Below the pieces are notes generated by a model. That model saw nothing but the letters and a program-made list of their open reading frames with translations. It made no database searches and had not been told where the DNA came from. Shown piece by piece: positions 37,013-45,594 of a stretch of 64,000 nucleotides of DNA; the first letter of the stretch is position 1, and every line of letters starts with the position of its first letter. Made by a program: the position numbers and the translations under genes. The stretch is from Vibrio coralliilyticus ATCC BAA-450 (GTDB taxonomy: Bacteria > Pseudomonadota > Gammaproteobacteria > Enterobacterales > Vibrionaceae), in the NCBI RefSeq assembly GCF_000176135.1, contig NZ_ACZN01000018.1, forward strand, positions 186,001-250,000, given 5' to 3'.

Positions 37013-37324
37013 ATGCTTTACGTGATTTTGGTTGCTGCAATTGTTGTATTCTGGTTAGTGGCGGTTGATAGGCCAGTGTTGCGTGTTCAGTTTAAGTCTG
37101 GGCACATCACCAAAGAAAAAGGGCACTTTCCTCCAACTTTTCGCCACAATATATTAGATATTGCAGAGCGCGATCCTTTTGATGGTGAGCTGAAAGTCTA
37201 TCAGCAACGCACAGGTTCCAAGTTGGTTTTTTCAAAGCAAGTTCCTAAGAAAGTGCAGCAACGGATAAGAAACGTATTTCCACATCAAGGCTTTCGCTCT
37301 AAAGGCAAAAAGAAAGCACATTAA
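37013..37324 (+). CDS. DUF3634 family small membrane-anchored protein
   Basis: The 103-residue protein has one N-terminal membrane segment (LYVILVAAIVVFWLVAV) followed by a basic cytoplasmic-looking domain (RVQFKSGHITKEKGHFPPTFRHNILDIAE) and a lysine-rich end. This is the DUF3634 pattern, found in Vibrionaceae and relatives, of unknown function. It starts 9 bases after matP with AAGGAG upstream, so the two are probably cotranscribed. Confidence 0.85.
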   Translation: MLYVILVAAIVVFWLVAVDRPVLRVQFKSGHITKEKGHFPPTFRHNILDIAERDPFDGELKVYQQRTGSKLVFSKQVPKKVQQRIRNVFPHQGFRSKGKKKAH

Positions 37325-37340
37325 GATCAGTTACACCTAG

Positions 37341-37373
37341 AAAGCCCCCAGCTAATTACTGGGGGCTTTTCTT
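37341..37373 (+). terminator. Intrinsic terminator of matP-DUF3634
   Basis: Perfect 11-bp arms AAAGCCCCCAG and CTGGGGGCTTT with a 7-base loop and T-rich end. Confidence 0.93.
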
Positions 37374-37421
37374 TTACAAAGGCAGTGGTTTTTATTCATT
37401 CATTTTTTGGCATATCAGTAA

Positions 37422-38696
37422 ATGGAGCGGCATGTTGTACTAGTATTACATCTATCACCCAGAGCAGAGCTTTTACACTTGTTACTCACTAATAAGAAAT
37501 ACAATGAAGAGGCTAATCAGCTTGCGAGCAAAATTGCGGCATCGACTAGAGAACGTTATGCCAAATGGCTGGTAAGTATAAAGTATGTGCTTGATCAGTC
37601 TGATGTAGATTCTGTGCTTAGTCGTCAGAGCGAGTTTTGCGATACAGTGATCCTTAACGAGAAAGAGCGCGTAATGAAAAACCAGCGGCTGCTACTCGAG
37701 TGTGAAAGCAGTAAAGTCGAGGAGAGGCGTCAAGCGGCTGAAGAAAGGCAAAAGATACATGAAAACGTAATCGGGGACATTTCAGAATCCGCTATTAATA
37801 GAATGATGGACAAACTATCTGAGCTGGAGGTTTTAAAGCTCTTTGGACGTTTTCCCGATTTTTCATATTTTTTGAGTACTGCTTATTCGCCTTCGGTAAG
37901 TTACAGCAAACTTGACGTTTTAGCCGTAAACGATAACCAACTGAAAAACAATCTTTTCGAACTGGGTAAGAATCCCAAGTTTTGTGCCCGCCTCGGAAAA
38001 TCTGTAAGGAGTTTTACCGACACGAAGATGGCGATAGGACTTCTAGGGATCGACAATAGCCGAATTCTGTTTCCAATACTAATGGTTAAGCCTTTACTCA
38101 GATGGGATGAGCCTACTACCAAACTGATTGCCCCTAAGCTATGGCAGCATATGATTTTGACTGCAAATGTTACTCGATTTCGCTTGGAAGAAGCCGAAGT
38201 CAGATCGCCAGAACAGGGGGTAGCAATTGGCACTTTACGAACTATTAGCCAGTTTGCCATAGTGAACAACTTTCCAATGATGTTTGAGGATGCATTGGTT
38301 GAGCGAATGCAGTTCTATCGTGATAAAAATCTTCGTGAAGAATATTACGCTTGCGCAGAAATTAAGCCAATAATGAGCATTCTCCCTGATGTTATTATTG
38401 GCTTAGAAAAATCACTAACGCGTAAAGTCGTTGAGTTTATAGATTGGTCACCTACAAACGTACATTTAAAAAATGCTCTCTTAGAAGATTTGGAAGATAC
38501 TCCGATGTTAGAGAGGAGCCCTTATGGTGTTGCATTGGCTCAAGCTCAGGCTTACTCGATATACGATGCTCTTGAGCGTAGCAACGTATTTGTCGAGAAA
38601 CATAAACCTTTTTGGTTCGCTAACGTACAAATGCCGCCTGATGCATTAAAGGCCATTCGCAGCAGTCATCCAGGGCGCATTGAGTTAAGTTCTTAG
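37422..38696 (+). CDS. HDOD-domain-like protein with N-terminal coiled coil
   Basis: This 424-residue protein has a charged, coiled-coil-like N-terminal part (about 20-125, including VEERRQAAEERQKIHENV) and then a diverged HDOD region (about 120-330). The HDOD core can be seen in DNQLKNNLFELGKNPKFCARLGKSVRSFTDTKMAIGLLGIDNSRILFPILM, which follows the family's 'D..L...LL.L......I.s...Ai..LG' pattern. HDOD proteins usually act in signalling without catalysis. No RNA- or nucleotide-binding domain is attached. It is monocistronic. Confidence 0.65.
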   Translation: MERHVVLVLHLSPRAELLHLLLTNKKYNEEANQLASKIAASTRERYAKWLVSIKYVLDQSDVDSVLSRQSEFCDTVILNEKERVMKNQRLLLECESSKVEERRQAAEERQKIHENVIGDISESAINRMMDKLSELEVLKLFGRFPDFSYFLSTAYSPSVSYSKLDVLAVNDNQLKNNLFELGKNPKFCARLGKSVRSFTDTKMAIGLLGIDNSRILFPILMVKPLLRWDEPTTKLIAPKLWQHMILTANVTRFRLEEAEVRSPEQGVAIGTLRTISQFAIVNNFPMMFEDALVERMQFYRDKNLREEYYACAEIKPIMSILPDVIIGLEKSLTRKVVEFIDWSPTNVHLKNALLEDLEDTPMLERSPYGVALAQAQAYSIYDALERSNVFVEKHKPFWFANVQMPPDALKAIRSSHPGRIELSS

Positions 38697-38928
38697 GCTA
38701 AATAGTATGCCTTCTAAAGCACTATAACTAAAAATATTTGCTAATCTGTAAATAGGTTAGCCATAACTTACTGAAGGCTCAAAGTGTTACCTCCGACAAA
38801 TTCAGCCAGTAGAAAGCTGAAAGTACTATTCCGTGATGTTACACACGAGTTATGATTACGTTTGCACATTATCTCTCAGGTTTTATTAAAGTGATGAATG
38901 TCATTATTGATTTGAGGGAGTATGCATA

Positions 38929-39330
38929 ATGAAAGGTACTTGTCTGTGTGGTTCTGTTGAAGTGCAGGCTGAGGAAGAACATGAAGTCAGTTTGTGTCAT
39001 TGCAATATGTGCCGACAATGGAGTGGTGGACCATTACATGCAATACATTGCCACTCGAAAGTTCAGTTTTCCGGAAACTCGATAAAACGCTATCGATCTT
39101 CGGAATGGGCAGAGCGAGGTTTCTGTTCCACCTGTGGTACCCATCTTTTCTATTATCTTATACCTGGTGATGAATACGTTTTGTCGGTGGGCTTGTTCCA
39201 AGAACATCGTTTTTCACTTAAAAACGAAATCTTTGTTGATGAGAAGCCAGGTTACTATGAGCTGAATTCAGGATCTCATAAGATGACCGCGCAACAGGTT
39301 TTTGAACAATTCGCACCAAAGGAGTCATAA
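38929..39330 (+). CDS. GFA (CENP-V type) zinc protein
   Basis: The 133-residue protein has the zinc cysteines of the GFA family: CLCGSVEV at the start, CHCNMCRQWSG next, and FCSTCGTHLFY later. Members resemble glutathione-dependent formaldehyde-activating enzyme; most are of unknown activity. ATG 38929 is preceded by a GAGGGAG sequence. It is followed 3 bases later by the LysE gene, so the two form an operon. Confidence 0.9.
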   Translation: MKGTCLCGSVEVQAEEEHEVSLCHCNMCRQWSGGPLHAIHCHSKVQFSGNSIKRYRSSEWAERGFCSTCGTHLFYYLIPGDEYVLSVGLFQEHRFSLKNEIFVDEKPGYYELNSGSHKMTAQQVFEQFAPKES

Positions 39331-39333
39331 GTA

Positions 39334-39960
39334 ATGTTTCCGATGGATGTCTTTGTAACTTACACACTTGCTTGTATTGTGCTCGTTTTATCTCCTGGGC
39401 CAGATAATTTGCTGGCAATAGGGCGAGGGTTAAGCCAAGGAAAGTTAGCTGCTGTGGTATCAGGTAGTGCCTCCGGTACAGGTATACTGTTTCACGTCTT
39501 GGCTGCAACATTTGGTTTGACCGTCTTAATTCAGACTTCAGAGTTAGCTTTTTACATTGTCAAAACGGTTGGAGCAGGTTACCTGATATGGTTGGGCGTT
39601 AAGGTTATTCGAAATCGTCAGTTGTTTACGTTGGAACCAGCTAAAAAACAACCATTGAAAGTGATATTTTCGACTGGATTCTTGTCTGCATCGTTGAATC
39701 CAAAACCTGGCATGTTCGTGTTAGCGTTTATCCCGCAGTTTGTTAACCCCGATTTGGGATCAGTCACCATACAAATGATAGGTTATGGAGTATGGTTTGC
39801 TGTACTTACCGGATTTGGTTTTTCGTTAATGGGTGTTTTTTCATTTCAACTCTCAGATTGGTTTCATCGTAAACCTAAGCTTGTGACATCAATGAATCTA
39901 GGGGCTGGAGCCACTTTCATTGCATCTGGGCTAGCGGTGGCATTCATGAAGCAAAAATAG
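39334..39960 (+). CDS. LysE/RhtB family amino-acid exporter
   Basis: The 208-residue inner-membrane protein has about six transmembrane segments and the LysE family signature SPGPDNLLAIGRGLSQG (residues 19-35), followed by GAGYLIWLGVKVIRNR and NPKPGMFVLAFIPQFV. Members export amino acids such as threonine, homoserine or lysine; the substrate here is unknown. It is translated just after the GFA gene, with AAGGAG inside that gene's end. Confidence 0.92.
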   Translation: MFPMDVFVTYTLACIVLVLSPGPDNLLAIGRGLSQGKLAAVVSGSASGTGILFHVLAATFGLTVLIQTSELAFYIVKTVGAGYLIWLGVKVIRNRQLFTLEPAKKQPLKVIFSTGFLSASLNPKPGMFVLAFIPQFVNPDLGSVTIQMIGYGVWFAVLTGFGFSLMGVFSFQLSDWFHRKPKLVTSMNLGAGATFIASGLAVAFMKQK

Positions 39961-39980
39961 TTGTTTGTTCATGTTAATAA

Positions 39981-40020
39981 AAAAGAAGCTCTCAGCGCTG
40001 TCGTTGAGAGCTTCTTTTTT
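39981..40020. terminator. Bidirectional intrinsic terminator
   Basis: Arms AAAAGAAGCTCTCA and TGAGAGCTTCTTTT with a 10-base loop and A/T tracts on both sides. It serves the LysE gene and the convergent small gene at 40022-40204. Confidence 0.93.
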
Positions 40021-40021
40021 A

Positions 40022-40204
40022 TCATGATTCGATAACGATATCAGAGTCGTCCGTCGTAAACAGGTTTGCTTTGTTTTGTTTGATGAGCTGTGCCGCGTAT
40101 GAAGGGGTGACAGCATGAACATCGCCTTTAGCTTTTAGTGTATATGCTTCCCAAGCTTGATCACGGTATTTACCAGTTTGAGTATATTGAATTAGTACTT
40201 TCAT
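40022..40204 (-). CDS. Small hypothetical protein
   Basis: This 60-residue ORF (MKVLIQYTQTGKYRDQAWEA...) has GAGG 6 bases before its ATG and ends just before a strong terminator, which supports expression. It shows a short strand, then a helix-loop-helix-like part with no motif I know. It has no signal peptide. The upstream 1.2 kb has no ORF. Confidence 0.6.
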   Translation of the reverse strand: MKVLIQYTQTGKYRDQAWEAYTLKAKGDVHAVTPSYAAQLIKQNKANLFTTDDSDIVIES

Positions 40205-40599
40205 CTTGACCTCACTATGTAACGGTTGGTGAACCTAGTTTTAACAGTAATGCGATCATTCCAGTTATGCACCTGCTAAAAATGCAACATAAGATTAACC
40301 TCTTTAGCAATATTATGTGGCACGGCATTCGCACCATTGGCTTGTTTGACTAGAGCTTCATTTACGAGTTTGATGAAAAAAGTTTTGGGATTAACTTCTC
40401 AATTATAAGTATTTATATCACTAACTGGTCTTACATGTATTAACTTTGGATTATTGCTATATTATTAATGATTATGCATATAAGTAATTGAATTTAAAAC
40501 TTTGATCGATTCATTTTAAAAATTTAAAGTATTGATTGTGATTAAAACATAAAGATTATTTCTATATAAATGACCGTTAATCGACTTATATAGATTCAA
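40205..40599. other. AT-rich ORF-free spacer
   Basis: No ORF, repeat or hairpin that I can support is seen in this AT-rich stretch. It is the upstream part of a 1.24-kb gap; the remainder carries three terminators described separately. Confidence 0.5.
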
Positions 40600-40768
40600 G
40601 TGTCTATATGCCAAGCTTTTTGCTGAACGAGCCTCACAGAGATGCACTGTGACGGCTTTCATAAAAAAATGAATTTGTTACTGTAAGCGGGCCTTGGTAA
40701 TAATCCAAGTGCCTTACGTTTGCTGTTTCGGGTAAGCAGGCCGGCTCTTAATGAGCCGGTTCTTTTTT
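40600..40768 (+). ncRNA. Candidate small RNA 1 (structured, terminator-ended)
   Basis: No ORF covers this stretch, but it holds a stepped hairpin at 40683-40716 (GTAAG..GGC-CTTGG pairing with CCAAG-GCC..TTAC), a second short stem (CTG/CAG around a TTTCGG loop) and an intrinsic terminator at 40741-40768 (CCGGCTC/GAGCCGG then a T-run). This is the layout of a Hfq-type small RNA. The 5' end is a guess, after a TATATAG box near 40590. No known Vibrio sRNA is recognised. Confidence 0.4.
40741..40768 (+). terminator. Intrinsic terminator, no gene upstream
   Basis: Arms CCGGCTC and GAGCCGG, 5-base loop, followed by six T residues. It ends the candidate small RNA 1. Confidence 0.85.
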
Positions 40769-40929
40769 ATTTTTACCTTTAAGCATGTCTGTTTAGAGCT
40801 GTACTCGTTTCGGCCCCCTAGTTCGACAACATCCTCGACAGAACGTCATTTTCTGGCTTATCTAAGCTCCTAGCCAACAAGATGTACCATTGCAAATTCA
40901 ATTTAATGACGAAACTCTAAACTTTTAAC

Positions 40930-41121
40930 CACTTCTCATCTTCACGTAGAGCAATGATTTGTGAACAGGTTTACTTCGGGTTAGTTCACATGCAAAGCTA
41001 ATGATATTTTTGTTATTCATGAGGCTATGGCTATGGTGAATATGTTGAACGGAAATATCCTGAAGACACCTTACGATCACTTTCTATGAAAGTTTCTAGG
41101 CTCAGTCATGAGCCTTTTTTT
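40930..41121 (+). ncRNA. Candidate small RNA 2
   Basis: An ORF-free stretch with a 7-bp stem TGTGAAC/GTTCACA (40960-40990), a short hairpin ACTTTC/GAAAGT (41079-41093) and a terminator at 41098-41121 (AGGCTCA/TGAGCCT, loop GTCA, seven T). The start is uncertain. The stem TGTGA...TCACA could instead be read as a CRP-like half-site pair, but the spacing is wrong for CRP. Confidence 0.35.
41098..41121 (+). terminator. Intrinsic terminator, no gene upstream
   Basis: Perfect 7-bp arms AGGCTCA and TGAGCCT, 4-base loop, seven T residues. Confidence 0.88.
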
Positions 41122-41129
41122 CGCCTAAC

Positions 41130-41316
41130 GCATAGACACGATGCATTGTCATTTTCCTGAAGTTTTTCAGCCATCGGATTGAAACATCGCACGGTTATCT
41201 TGCTCTTGGCAATCAGGCAGATGCTATGTCGCCAATCATGTTACATGCTTTCATCCAAGGCTATAGCGATTGGAAGCTCCACTTTTTCACCGCTCATCTT
41301 ATGAGCGGTGCTTTTT
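41130..41316 (+). ncRNA. Candidate small RNA 3
   Basis: An ORF-free stretch between the second and third terminators, ending in a 10-bp hairpin and T-run. It has weaker internal hairpins than the first candidate. Its length (about 190 bases) is similar to the second. The start is a guess. Confidence 0.3.
41288..41316 (+). terminator. Intrinsic terminator, no gene upstream
   Basis: Perfect 10-bp arms CACCGCTCAT and ATGAGCGGTG, 3-base loop, then CTTTTT. Confidence 0.88.
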
Positions 41317-41448
41317 ACTATCACCATTCATGTGTTTCCATTTATCTAGTAAAACATCAACTTACATAAAGACTACATATCACCGACAGTAACTTACATT
41401 TTATCCATTTATATTGCTCCTGATTATTAATTAGCAACAGGAATGCAT

Positions 41449-42558
41449 ATGAATATAAAACTGCTCACGTTACTAACCGTTCCAATGGTGACGCTAGCTG
41501 GGGTCAGCTCAGACTCCATGTTTAAATCGCTTGTAAAAGATAAGCCTAAGGCCGATTACGTGTTTAGTGCTCAGGAGCGTGCAGAATTGCTTGCAGAGAG
41601 GTTACCAATACTTAGCTCTATGCAACTAACCTATGAAGGACAAACATACTCCAAGATAAAATACGCTGATGAGTATGGTCGGGATACGTTAGTGCAACTA
41701 GAAAGTGTATCAGGAAAAACCGTCACTTTAATGATTGATGACATGTCAGATGCCGATGCAAGGTGCCTTATTTACTCTGATAAAAATGAACTTGATAGCT
41801 TTGATTGTGGCCCCAAGAAAATTGCAGTGTCCTCGAACAAAAGCTTGGTGGAATCGCAAACACAATTGGGCATGAAAACCCTGCGCTTGGAGTATCACCA
41901 AGAGGCACTTGAGTACCTTACGATGATCGGCTCTACCATCTTGACTCCGATTGTGACGCCAGCAGAAGTAAAGATAAAAACATCGTTTGCATTTGATGAC
42001 TTTTATAATGATGCAGTGTGCGGTGGTCATTGCCAACAACGTATTGAGTCGACATTAGGTGTGACTACTTTCACTCAATTACAATCAATAGTGGATCAAT
42101 ATCAGGGAACACCAATGACCATGGTATTTGACAGCCATATTGGTGGTAGCGCGGATGACGACATCAATATGTATACAGGCTTGCTGATCAAAGACAACAA
42201 TATGAATACGTTGGTCACTGAGAATGGCTCCGTATTCTCTGGAGGCACAGACCTCTTTGCTGCAGGGAACAAGCGTACTCTGGAGCGAGCCAGTGATGTA
42301 GGTCGGATTGAAATGGCTCAGCAAATAGGAGTTCATAGCTGGTTTGATGATGACTTAAAAAAATCCGCTAAGCAGATTCCTTACACGGACGAAAGCCACC
42401 GTAAACAGGCCACATACTTTACCCGAGTTATGGGTGACAAAGGCATCGACTTCTATTTGTTTACACTGGATTCTGCGCCAGCGCAGGGTGCGCATTGGAT
42501 AACAAAATATGAGTCAGATAAGTATGACTTCATTAACGAAATCATCGATCTGCCGTAA
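41449..42558 (+). CDS. Secreted hypothetical protein
   Basis: The 369-residue protein starts with a signal peptide (NIKLLTLLTVPMVTLAGVSS). The mature part has no motif I recognise; it includes two cysteine pairs (DARCLIYS...FDCGPK and VCGGHCQQR) that could form disulfides, and a region with TPMTMVFDSHIGGSADDDINMYTG. The ATG at 41449 has AGGA 7 bases upstream; the ATG two codons earlier is too close to it. It probably acts in the periplasm or outside the cell. Confidence 0.7.
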   Translation: MNIKLLTLLTVPMVTLAGVSSDSMFKSLVKDKPKADYVFSAQERAELLAERLPILSSMQLTYEGQTYSKIKYADEYGRDTLVQLESVSGKTVTLMIDDMSDADARCLIYSDKNELDSFDCGPKKIAVSSNKSLVESQTQLGMKTLRLEYHQEALEYLTMIGSTILTPIVTPAEVKIKTSFAFDDFYNDAVCGGHCQQRIESTLGVTTFTQLQSIVDQYQGTPMTMVFDSHIGGSADDDINMYTGLLIKDNNMNTLVTENGSVFSGGTDLFAAGNKRTLERASDVGRIEMAQQIGVHSWFDDDLKKSAKQIPYTDESHRKQATYFTRVMGDKGIDFYLFTLDSAPAQGAHWITKYESDKYDFINEIIDLP

Positions 42559-42671
42559 TGTATTAAAATGGAAGGTATCAGCAAACTACGTGTTTGTATC
42601 TGCGAAGAATTTATAGGACATTCACACGATCACGCTCTATGCTTTCTTTAGTTAAGTGAAAGGTAGAGCGT

Positions 42672-43451
42672 ATGAATCAACTTACTCGCAAACTGTGCCT
42701 CTTTCTGGCGATGGCTTCTATTTCCGTTCATGTTTCAGCCACAACAACGATCAGGCTGGCTTACTCAGATGTTGAATCTTATCCGTTTCAAATGGGAGAT
42801 GGCGCTGACGTTGCTAATCCGCCTGGCTTAGCGTTGGATGTACTTAACCAAGTTGCCAAGAAATTAGACCTTAACATCGAGTATATACGCCTTCCAGGTA
42901 AACGCGTTCTGCAAGATATAGGAGCAGGGAAAGTCGATGGAGGCTTCATCTTTTCCTACAACTCACAACGGGCGAAATATGCTCGCTATCCAACAAGTGA
43001 TGGTAAACCTGATGGGAGTAAACGTATCGCTACCATAGGGTATTATTTCTATACACTTGACGACAAACAACTCAATTGGGATGGAGAGAATCTAGCAGAC
43101 ACCGATCAAAAGGTCGGTGCGCACTTAGGTTTTTCTATTGTCAGAGAGCTAAAGAAGAAGCAGCTCAAAGTTCACGAAGTCAAAACAACGGAACAGTTGT
43201 TTAATATGCTGCAATTGGATCGTTTATCCGCCATTGCTGTCCAAGATACGATGGCTCAGCAGTTTTTGAGTAGTCAGAAAATCAGCAACATTAAACAAGT
43301 CCAACCTGCGATTACAACGAAGAATTACTACCTAGTATTGAGCCACGATTTTGTTGATGTGAACCCTGAATTGGCGAGAAAAATTTGGAGCGAAATTGAA
43401 GAATTAAGAGACGATACGTTTTCAAATCAAGGAAATAAGTATTTAGAGTAA
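42672..43451 (+). CDS. Periplasmic solute-binding protein, family 3-like (orphan)
   Basis: The 259-residue protein has a signal peptide (CLFLAMASISVHVSA) and the start of an SBP_bac_3 fold: TIRLAYSDVESYPFQMG, then GLALDVLNQVAKKLDLNIEYIRLPGKRVLQDIGAGKVDGGF, the usual lobe-1 pattern. Family members bind amino acids or serve as sensors for two-component systems. No permease or ATPase is next to it, so it may be an orphan sensor or use a distant transporter. Confidence 0.8.
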   Translation: MNQLTRKLCLFLAMASISVHVSATTTIRLAYSDVESYPFQMGDGADVANPPGLALDVLNQVAKKLDLNIEYIRLPGKRVLQDIGAGKVDGGFIFSYNSQRAKYARYPTSDGKPDGSKRIATIGYYFYTLDDKQLNWDGENLADTDQKVGAHLGFSIVRELKKKQLKVHEVKTTEQLFNMLQLDRLSAIAVQDTMAQQFLSSQKISNIKQVQPAITTKNYYLVLSHDFVDVNPELARKIWSEIEELRDDTFSNQGNKYLE

Positions 43452-43467
43452 ATATCAAATACCATAG

Positions 43468-43480
43468 GTGACGATGTCAC
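43468..43480. promoter_or_regulatory. matS: matS site
   Basis: GTGACGATGTCAC matches GTGACRNYGTCAC exactly. It is intergenic, 14.5 kb from the rlmKL site and 10 kb from dif. Confidence 0.92.
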
Positions 43481-43567
43481 ATTTTGTGTCTATAAAACCT
43501 GTTGAACAGGTGGTTAGTGAGAGCTAGACTGCTCATCTTTACGCCGTAAATGCTAATTAGGTAAATT

Positions 43568-43876
43568 ATGCAAAAAATATCTCTTATCGCTCTTTTGATC
43601 GGCTCCACATTTCCCGCGATGGCGGCGAATAATCCAAACATTGAATTCATGACTCACATCACCTGTAAAATGGGAGGATGCACCATGGTTTGTACGTCTG
43701 CCGAAGGGAAAAAGGACGTTAAAGCAAAGGGGATTAACAGTGCCGATGTAGTGACATACAAAAGCGGTACTGTGCAGCACAATTTAGTTGTTGGCTTTCA
43801 AAAAGTGGTGGTGACGTCACCTGCGGGTACTGAGTCTTGTACTCTAAACAACATCGATAAAATAGAAAATCAGTAG
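43568..43876 (+). CDS. Small exported hypothetical protein
   Basis: The 102-residue protein has a clear signal peptide (ISLIALLIGSTFPAMA, cleavage near AMA-AN) and a small mature domain with four cysteines (CKMGGCTMVC and ESCTL). These probably form disulfides in the periplasm. No family is recognised. Confidence 0.7.
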   Translation: MQKISLIALLIGSTFPAMAANNPNIEFMTHITCKMGGCTMVCTSAEGKKDVKAKGINSADVVTYKSGTVQHNLVVGFQKVVVTSPAGTESCTLNNIDKIENQ

Positions 43877-43887
43877 ATCATTAATAC

Positions 43888-43914
43888 GGCGAATAACGTT
43901 CAATGTTATTCGCC
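43888..43914. terminator. Hairpin between convergent genes
   Basis: Perfect 10-bp arms GGCGAATAAC and GTTATTCGCC with a 7-base loop. No T-tract follows, so termination is less certain than for the other hairpins, but the position between two convergent genes fits. Confidence 0.55.
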
Positions 43915-43921
43915 CAAACAG

Positions 43922-44494
43922 CTAAACCATTCGAGATGCTAGTTCGCGCACGTTTGCTTGCCAATCCACGATCTTGTCGTTATCTACAAAACTGGCAGAA
44001 CATAGAAAAACCGATTCTAAACACTCTATCCCACAAAATTGAAGCGTAAATTGATTCAGCTGTGCCAAAACTGGATCTGCCTGCACTTGAGCGTATTTTT
44101 CTGGAGCATCCATCGTCAGAATTAGTTGAGATGTTTTACCTTCTAAAAGTGGAATTACGTTTGGGTTGCCACTTTCATATTTAAAAGCGAATCCAGGTAG
44201 AAGAGAGCGGTCAATCAGGCCCTTAAGCTTAGCTGGTATGCCTCCCCACCAAATTGGGCTCACAATCGTGATATGGTCCGCCCAGAGAAGCATCTCTTGA
44301 AACTCCTGCAAACTAGGCTCAAGCGTTTTCGAAGAGTCGTATCCGCCAGATAGATCAGGGTCAAAAGTCATTGATCCTAAATCAAATCGACGAACGTGAT
44401 GTGCAGGAGCCACACCGCTTTGATAAGCATCAGATATTGTGTGGCAAAGGCTTTGTCGCTTTGGGTTACCGTTGAGTATTAATACGTTTTTCAT
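43922..44494 (-). CDS. NAD(P)H-dependent oxidoreductase, flavodoxin-like fold
   Basis: The protein (190 residues from ATG 44494) begins MKNVLILNGNPKRQSLCHTISDAYQSG, the flavin-binding loop of the KefF/MdaB/quinone-reductase group, and has HITIVSPIWWGGIPAKLKGLIDRSLLPGFAFKY, the family's second signature. It probably reduces quinones or similar electrophiles. The ORF extends upstream to 44557, but a MerR-type promoter lies at 44522-44553 and GGAG precedes ATG 44497/44494, so the shorter start is right. It is downstream of its likely MerR activator. Confidence 0.88.
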   Translation of the reverse strand: MKNVLILNGNPKRQSLCHTISDAYQSGVAPAHHVRRFDLGSMTFDPDLSGGYDSSKTLEPSLQEFQEMLLWADHITIVSPIWWGGIPAKLKGLIDRSLLPGFAFKYESGNPNVIPLLEGKTSQLILTMDAPEKYAQVQADPVLAQLNQFTLQFCGIECLESVFLCSASFVDNDKIVDWQANVRELASRMV

Positions 44495-44521
44495 CATCTT
44501 TCTCCTTTGAGTGGGATGATG

Positions 44522-44553
44522 AGTGTAAAGTCTGCCCATAGGGGGAGAGTCAA
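44522..44553 (-). promoter_or_regulatory. MerR-type promoter for the oxidoreductase gene
   Basis: On the minus strand TTGACT (44553-44548) and TACACT (44527-44522) are separated by 20 bases, too long for a normal sigma-70 promoter and typical of MerR-activated promoters. Inside the spacer a near-dyad (CTCTCCC...GGGCAGA) suits MerR binding. It starts just after the merR stop and ends 27 bases before the oxidoreductase ATG. Confidence 0.7.
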
Positions 44554-44556
44554 CCA

Positions 44557-44901
44557 CTATTCACATGAATTGATCGCTTCAATACAGGACTCTACATTTT
44601 TAAGCTTTTCGGCGAGTAGCGTTTGTTCTCGCAATAATCTTTTTCTTACCTCAACCAGAAAGCCTTCAATGCGCTGCCAGTCAACTTGATTGTTCTTGTA
44701 GACGATGATGCCCTTAAGCTCAGAAAGCTTAACTCCGAGAAGCTTTGCCTGAACGATTAGGTTAAGAATGTCCACATCCGAATGTTTGTAGATTCTGTAG
44801 CGCCCTTGGCGCTGTGGCGTTTGGATAAGCCCTAACTCTTCGTAAAGCCTGATGGCTTTTATCGACAAGCCCGTTTTGCGGGAAACTTCACCTATAAACA
44901 T
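44557..44901 (-). CDS. MerR family transcriptional regulator
   Basis: The 114-residue protein has the MerR winged helix at its N-terminus (FIGEVSRKTGLSIKAIRLYEELGLIQTPQRQGRYRIYKHSDVDIL) and a coiled-coil dimer helix. The short C-terminus ends NSCE with one late cysteine and lacks the metal-binding loops of MerR or CueR, so the inducer is more likely an organic or redox compound. It lies directly upstream of the oxidoreductase and the promoter between them has MerR spacing. Confidence 0.92.
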   Translation of the reverse strand: MFIGEVSRKTGLSIKAIRLYEELGLIQTPQRQGRYRIYKHSDVDILNLIVQAKLLGVKLSELKGIIVYKNNQVDWQRIEGFLVEVRKRLLREQTLLAEKLKNVESCIEAINSCE

Positions 44902-45007
44902 GAAACCTCTGGGAGTGTATGAATTTATAAGAGTCTTCGATGATGAATATGTAGTGGCGAATTTTCACAAAGTAGGGCAATGACGCATCGTTACCAAACT
45001 AGAGAAA

Positions 45008-45340
45008 TCAAACATACTCTACAAATAAATGCTTCTTATAATGCTCATCAATCAGCTCACGTATCTCTTGAACAAAATACTCATGCTTTTCGTAAAACTT
45101 GTCACCGAGCAATAAGGTGTGCTGTACGACGTCATTCACTAACTCAAGTCGGGAACTTGGCAGCAAAAAATTGGTTTTATCATGCCTGATTTTAACCAAC
45201 AGATCTCCAAGCCTTCTCAGCTCCGCCAAAATGGCCTTTTGTGCCAAGCCTTTCTTATGCATATGGGCTTCCCAGAACCAGATGATCAAATGATCTTCAC
45301 AAGCAATGGCTTTACTGTCTGGCTGGTTAATGGTATCCAT
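45008..45340 (-). CDS. Hypothetical protein
   Basis: This 110-residue protein is helical and charged, with LIIWFWEAHMHKKGLAQKAILAELRRLGDLLVKIRHDK near its N-terminus and no signal peptide. I recognise no family. It is flanked by MerR upstream on the same strand (110 bases away) and by the sugar-binding protein gene on the other strand. The ATG lacks a strong ribosome site, so the start is not certain. Confidence 0.55.
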   Translation of the reverse strand: MDTINQPDSKAIACEDHLIIWFWEAHMHKKGLAQKAILAELRRLGDLLVKIRHDKTNFLLPSSRLELVNDVVQHTLLLGDKFYEKHEYFVQEIRELIDEHYKKHLFVEYV

Positions 45341-45581
45341 TCGAAATAATCCGTTGTCTATAGATGCAACATAGTCATGCGCATTTTTTACTCATCTTGT
45401 GAGTCACTATGCATACATGAACGCAATAACAATGAACTTTATCAAAATAATTGAATATGAAAAAGTCATGCTTACATAGATTTACATAGGGAAGGTTGGT
45501 GCAATAGCTACCTAAGTTCACTCCCAAAATTCGCTTTATGAGCTAACTTTTTAATATAGGTAAAACTCTAAAGCATATTAA

Positions 45582-45589
45582 GGGTAGGG
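45582..45589 (+). other. KOPS-like octamer (GGGTAGGG)
   Basis: GGGTAGGG fits the FtsK orienting sequence GGGNAGGG and points toward dif, 7.9 kb away, as such motifs should on this side. I found only one, and an octamer can occur by chance. Confidence 0.3.
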
Positions 45590-45594
45590 TTAGC

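Noticed and set aside
40960..40990. TGTGAAC...GTTCACA read as a CRP site
   Set aside because: The arms are 17 bases apart, not 6, so it is more likely an RNA stem.
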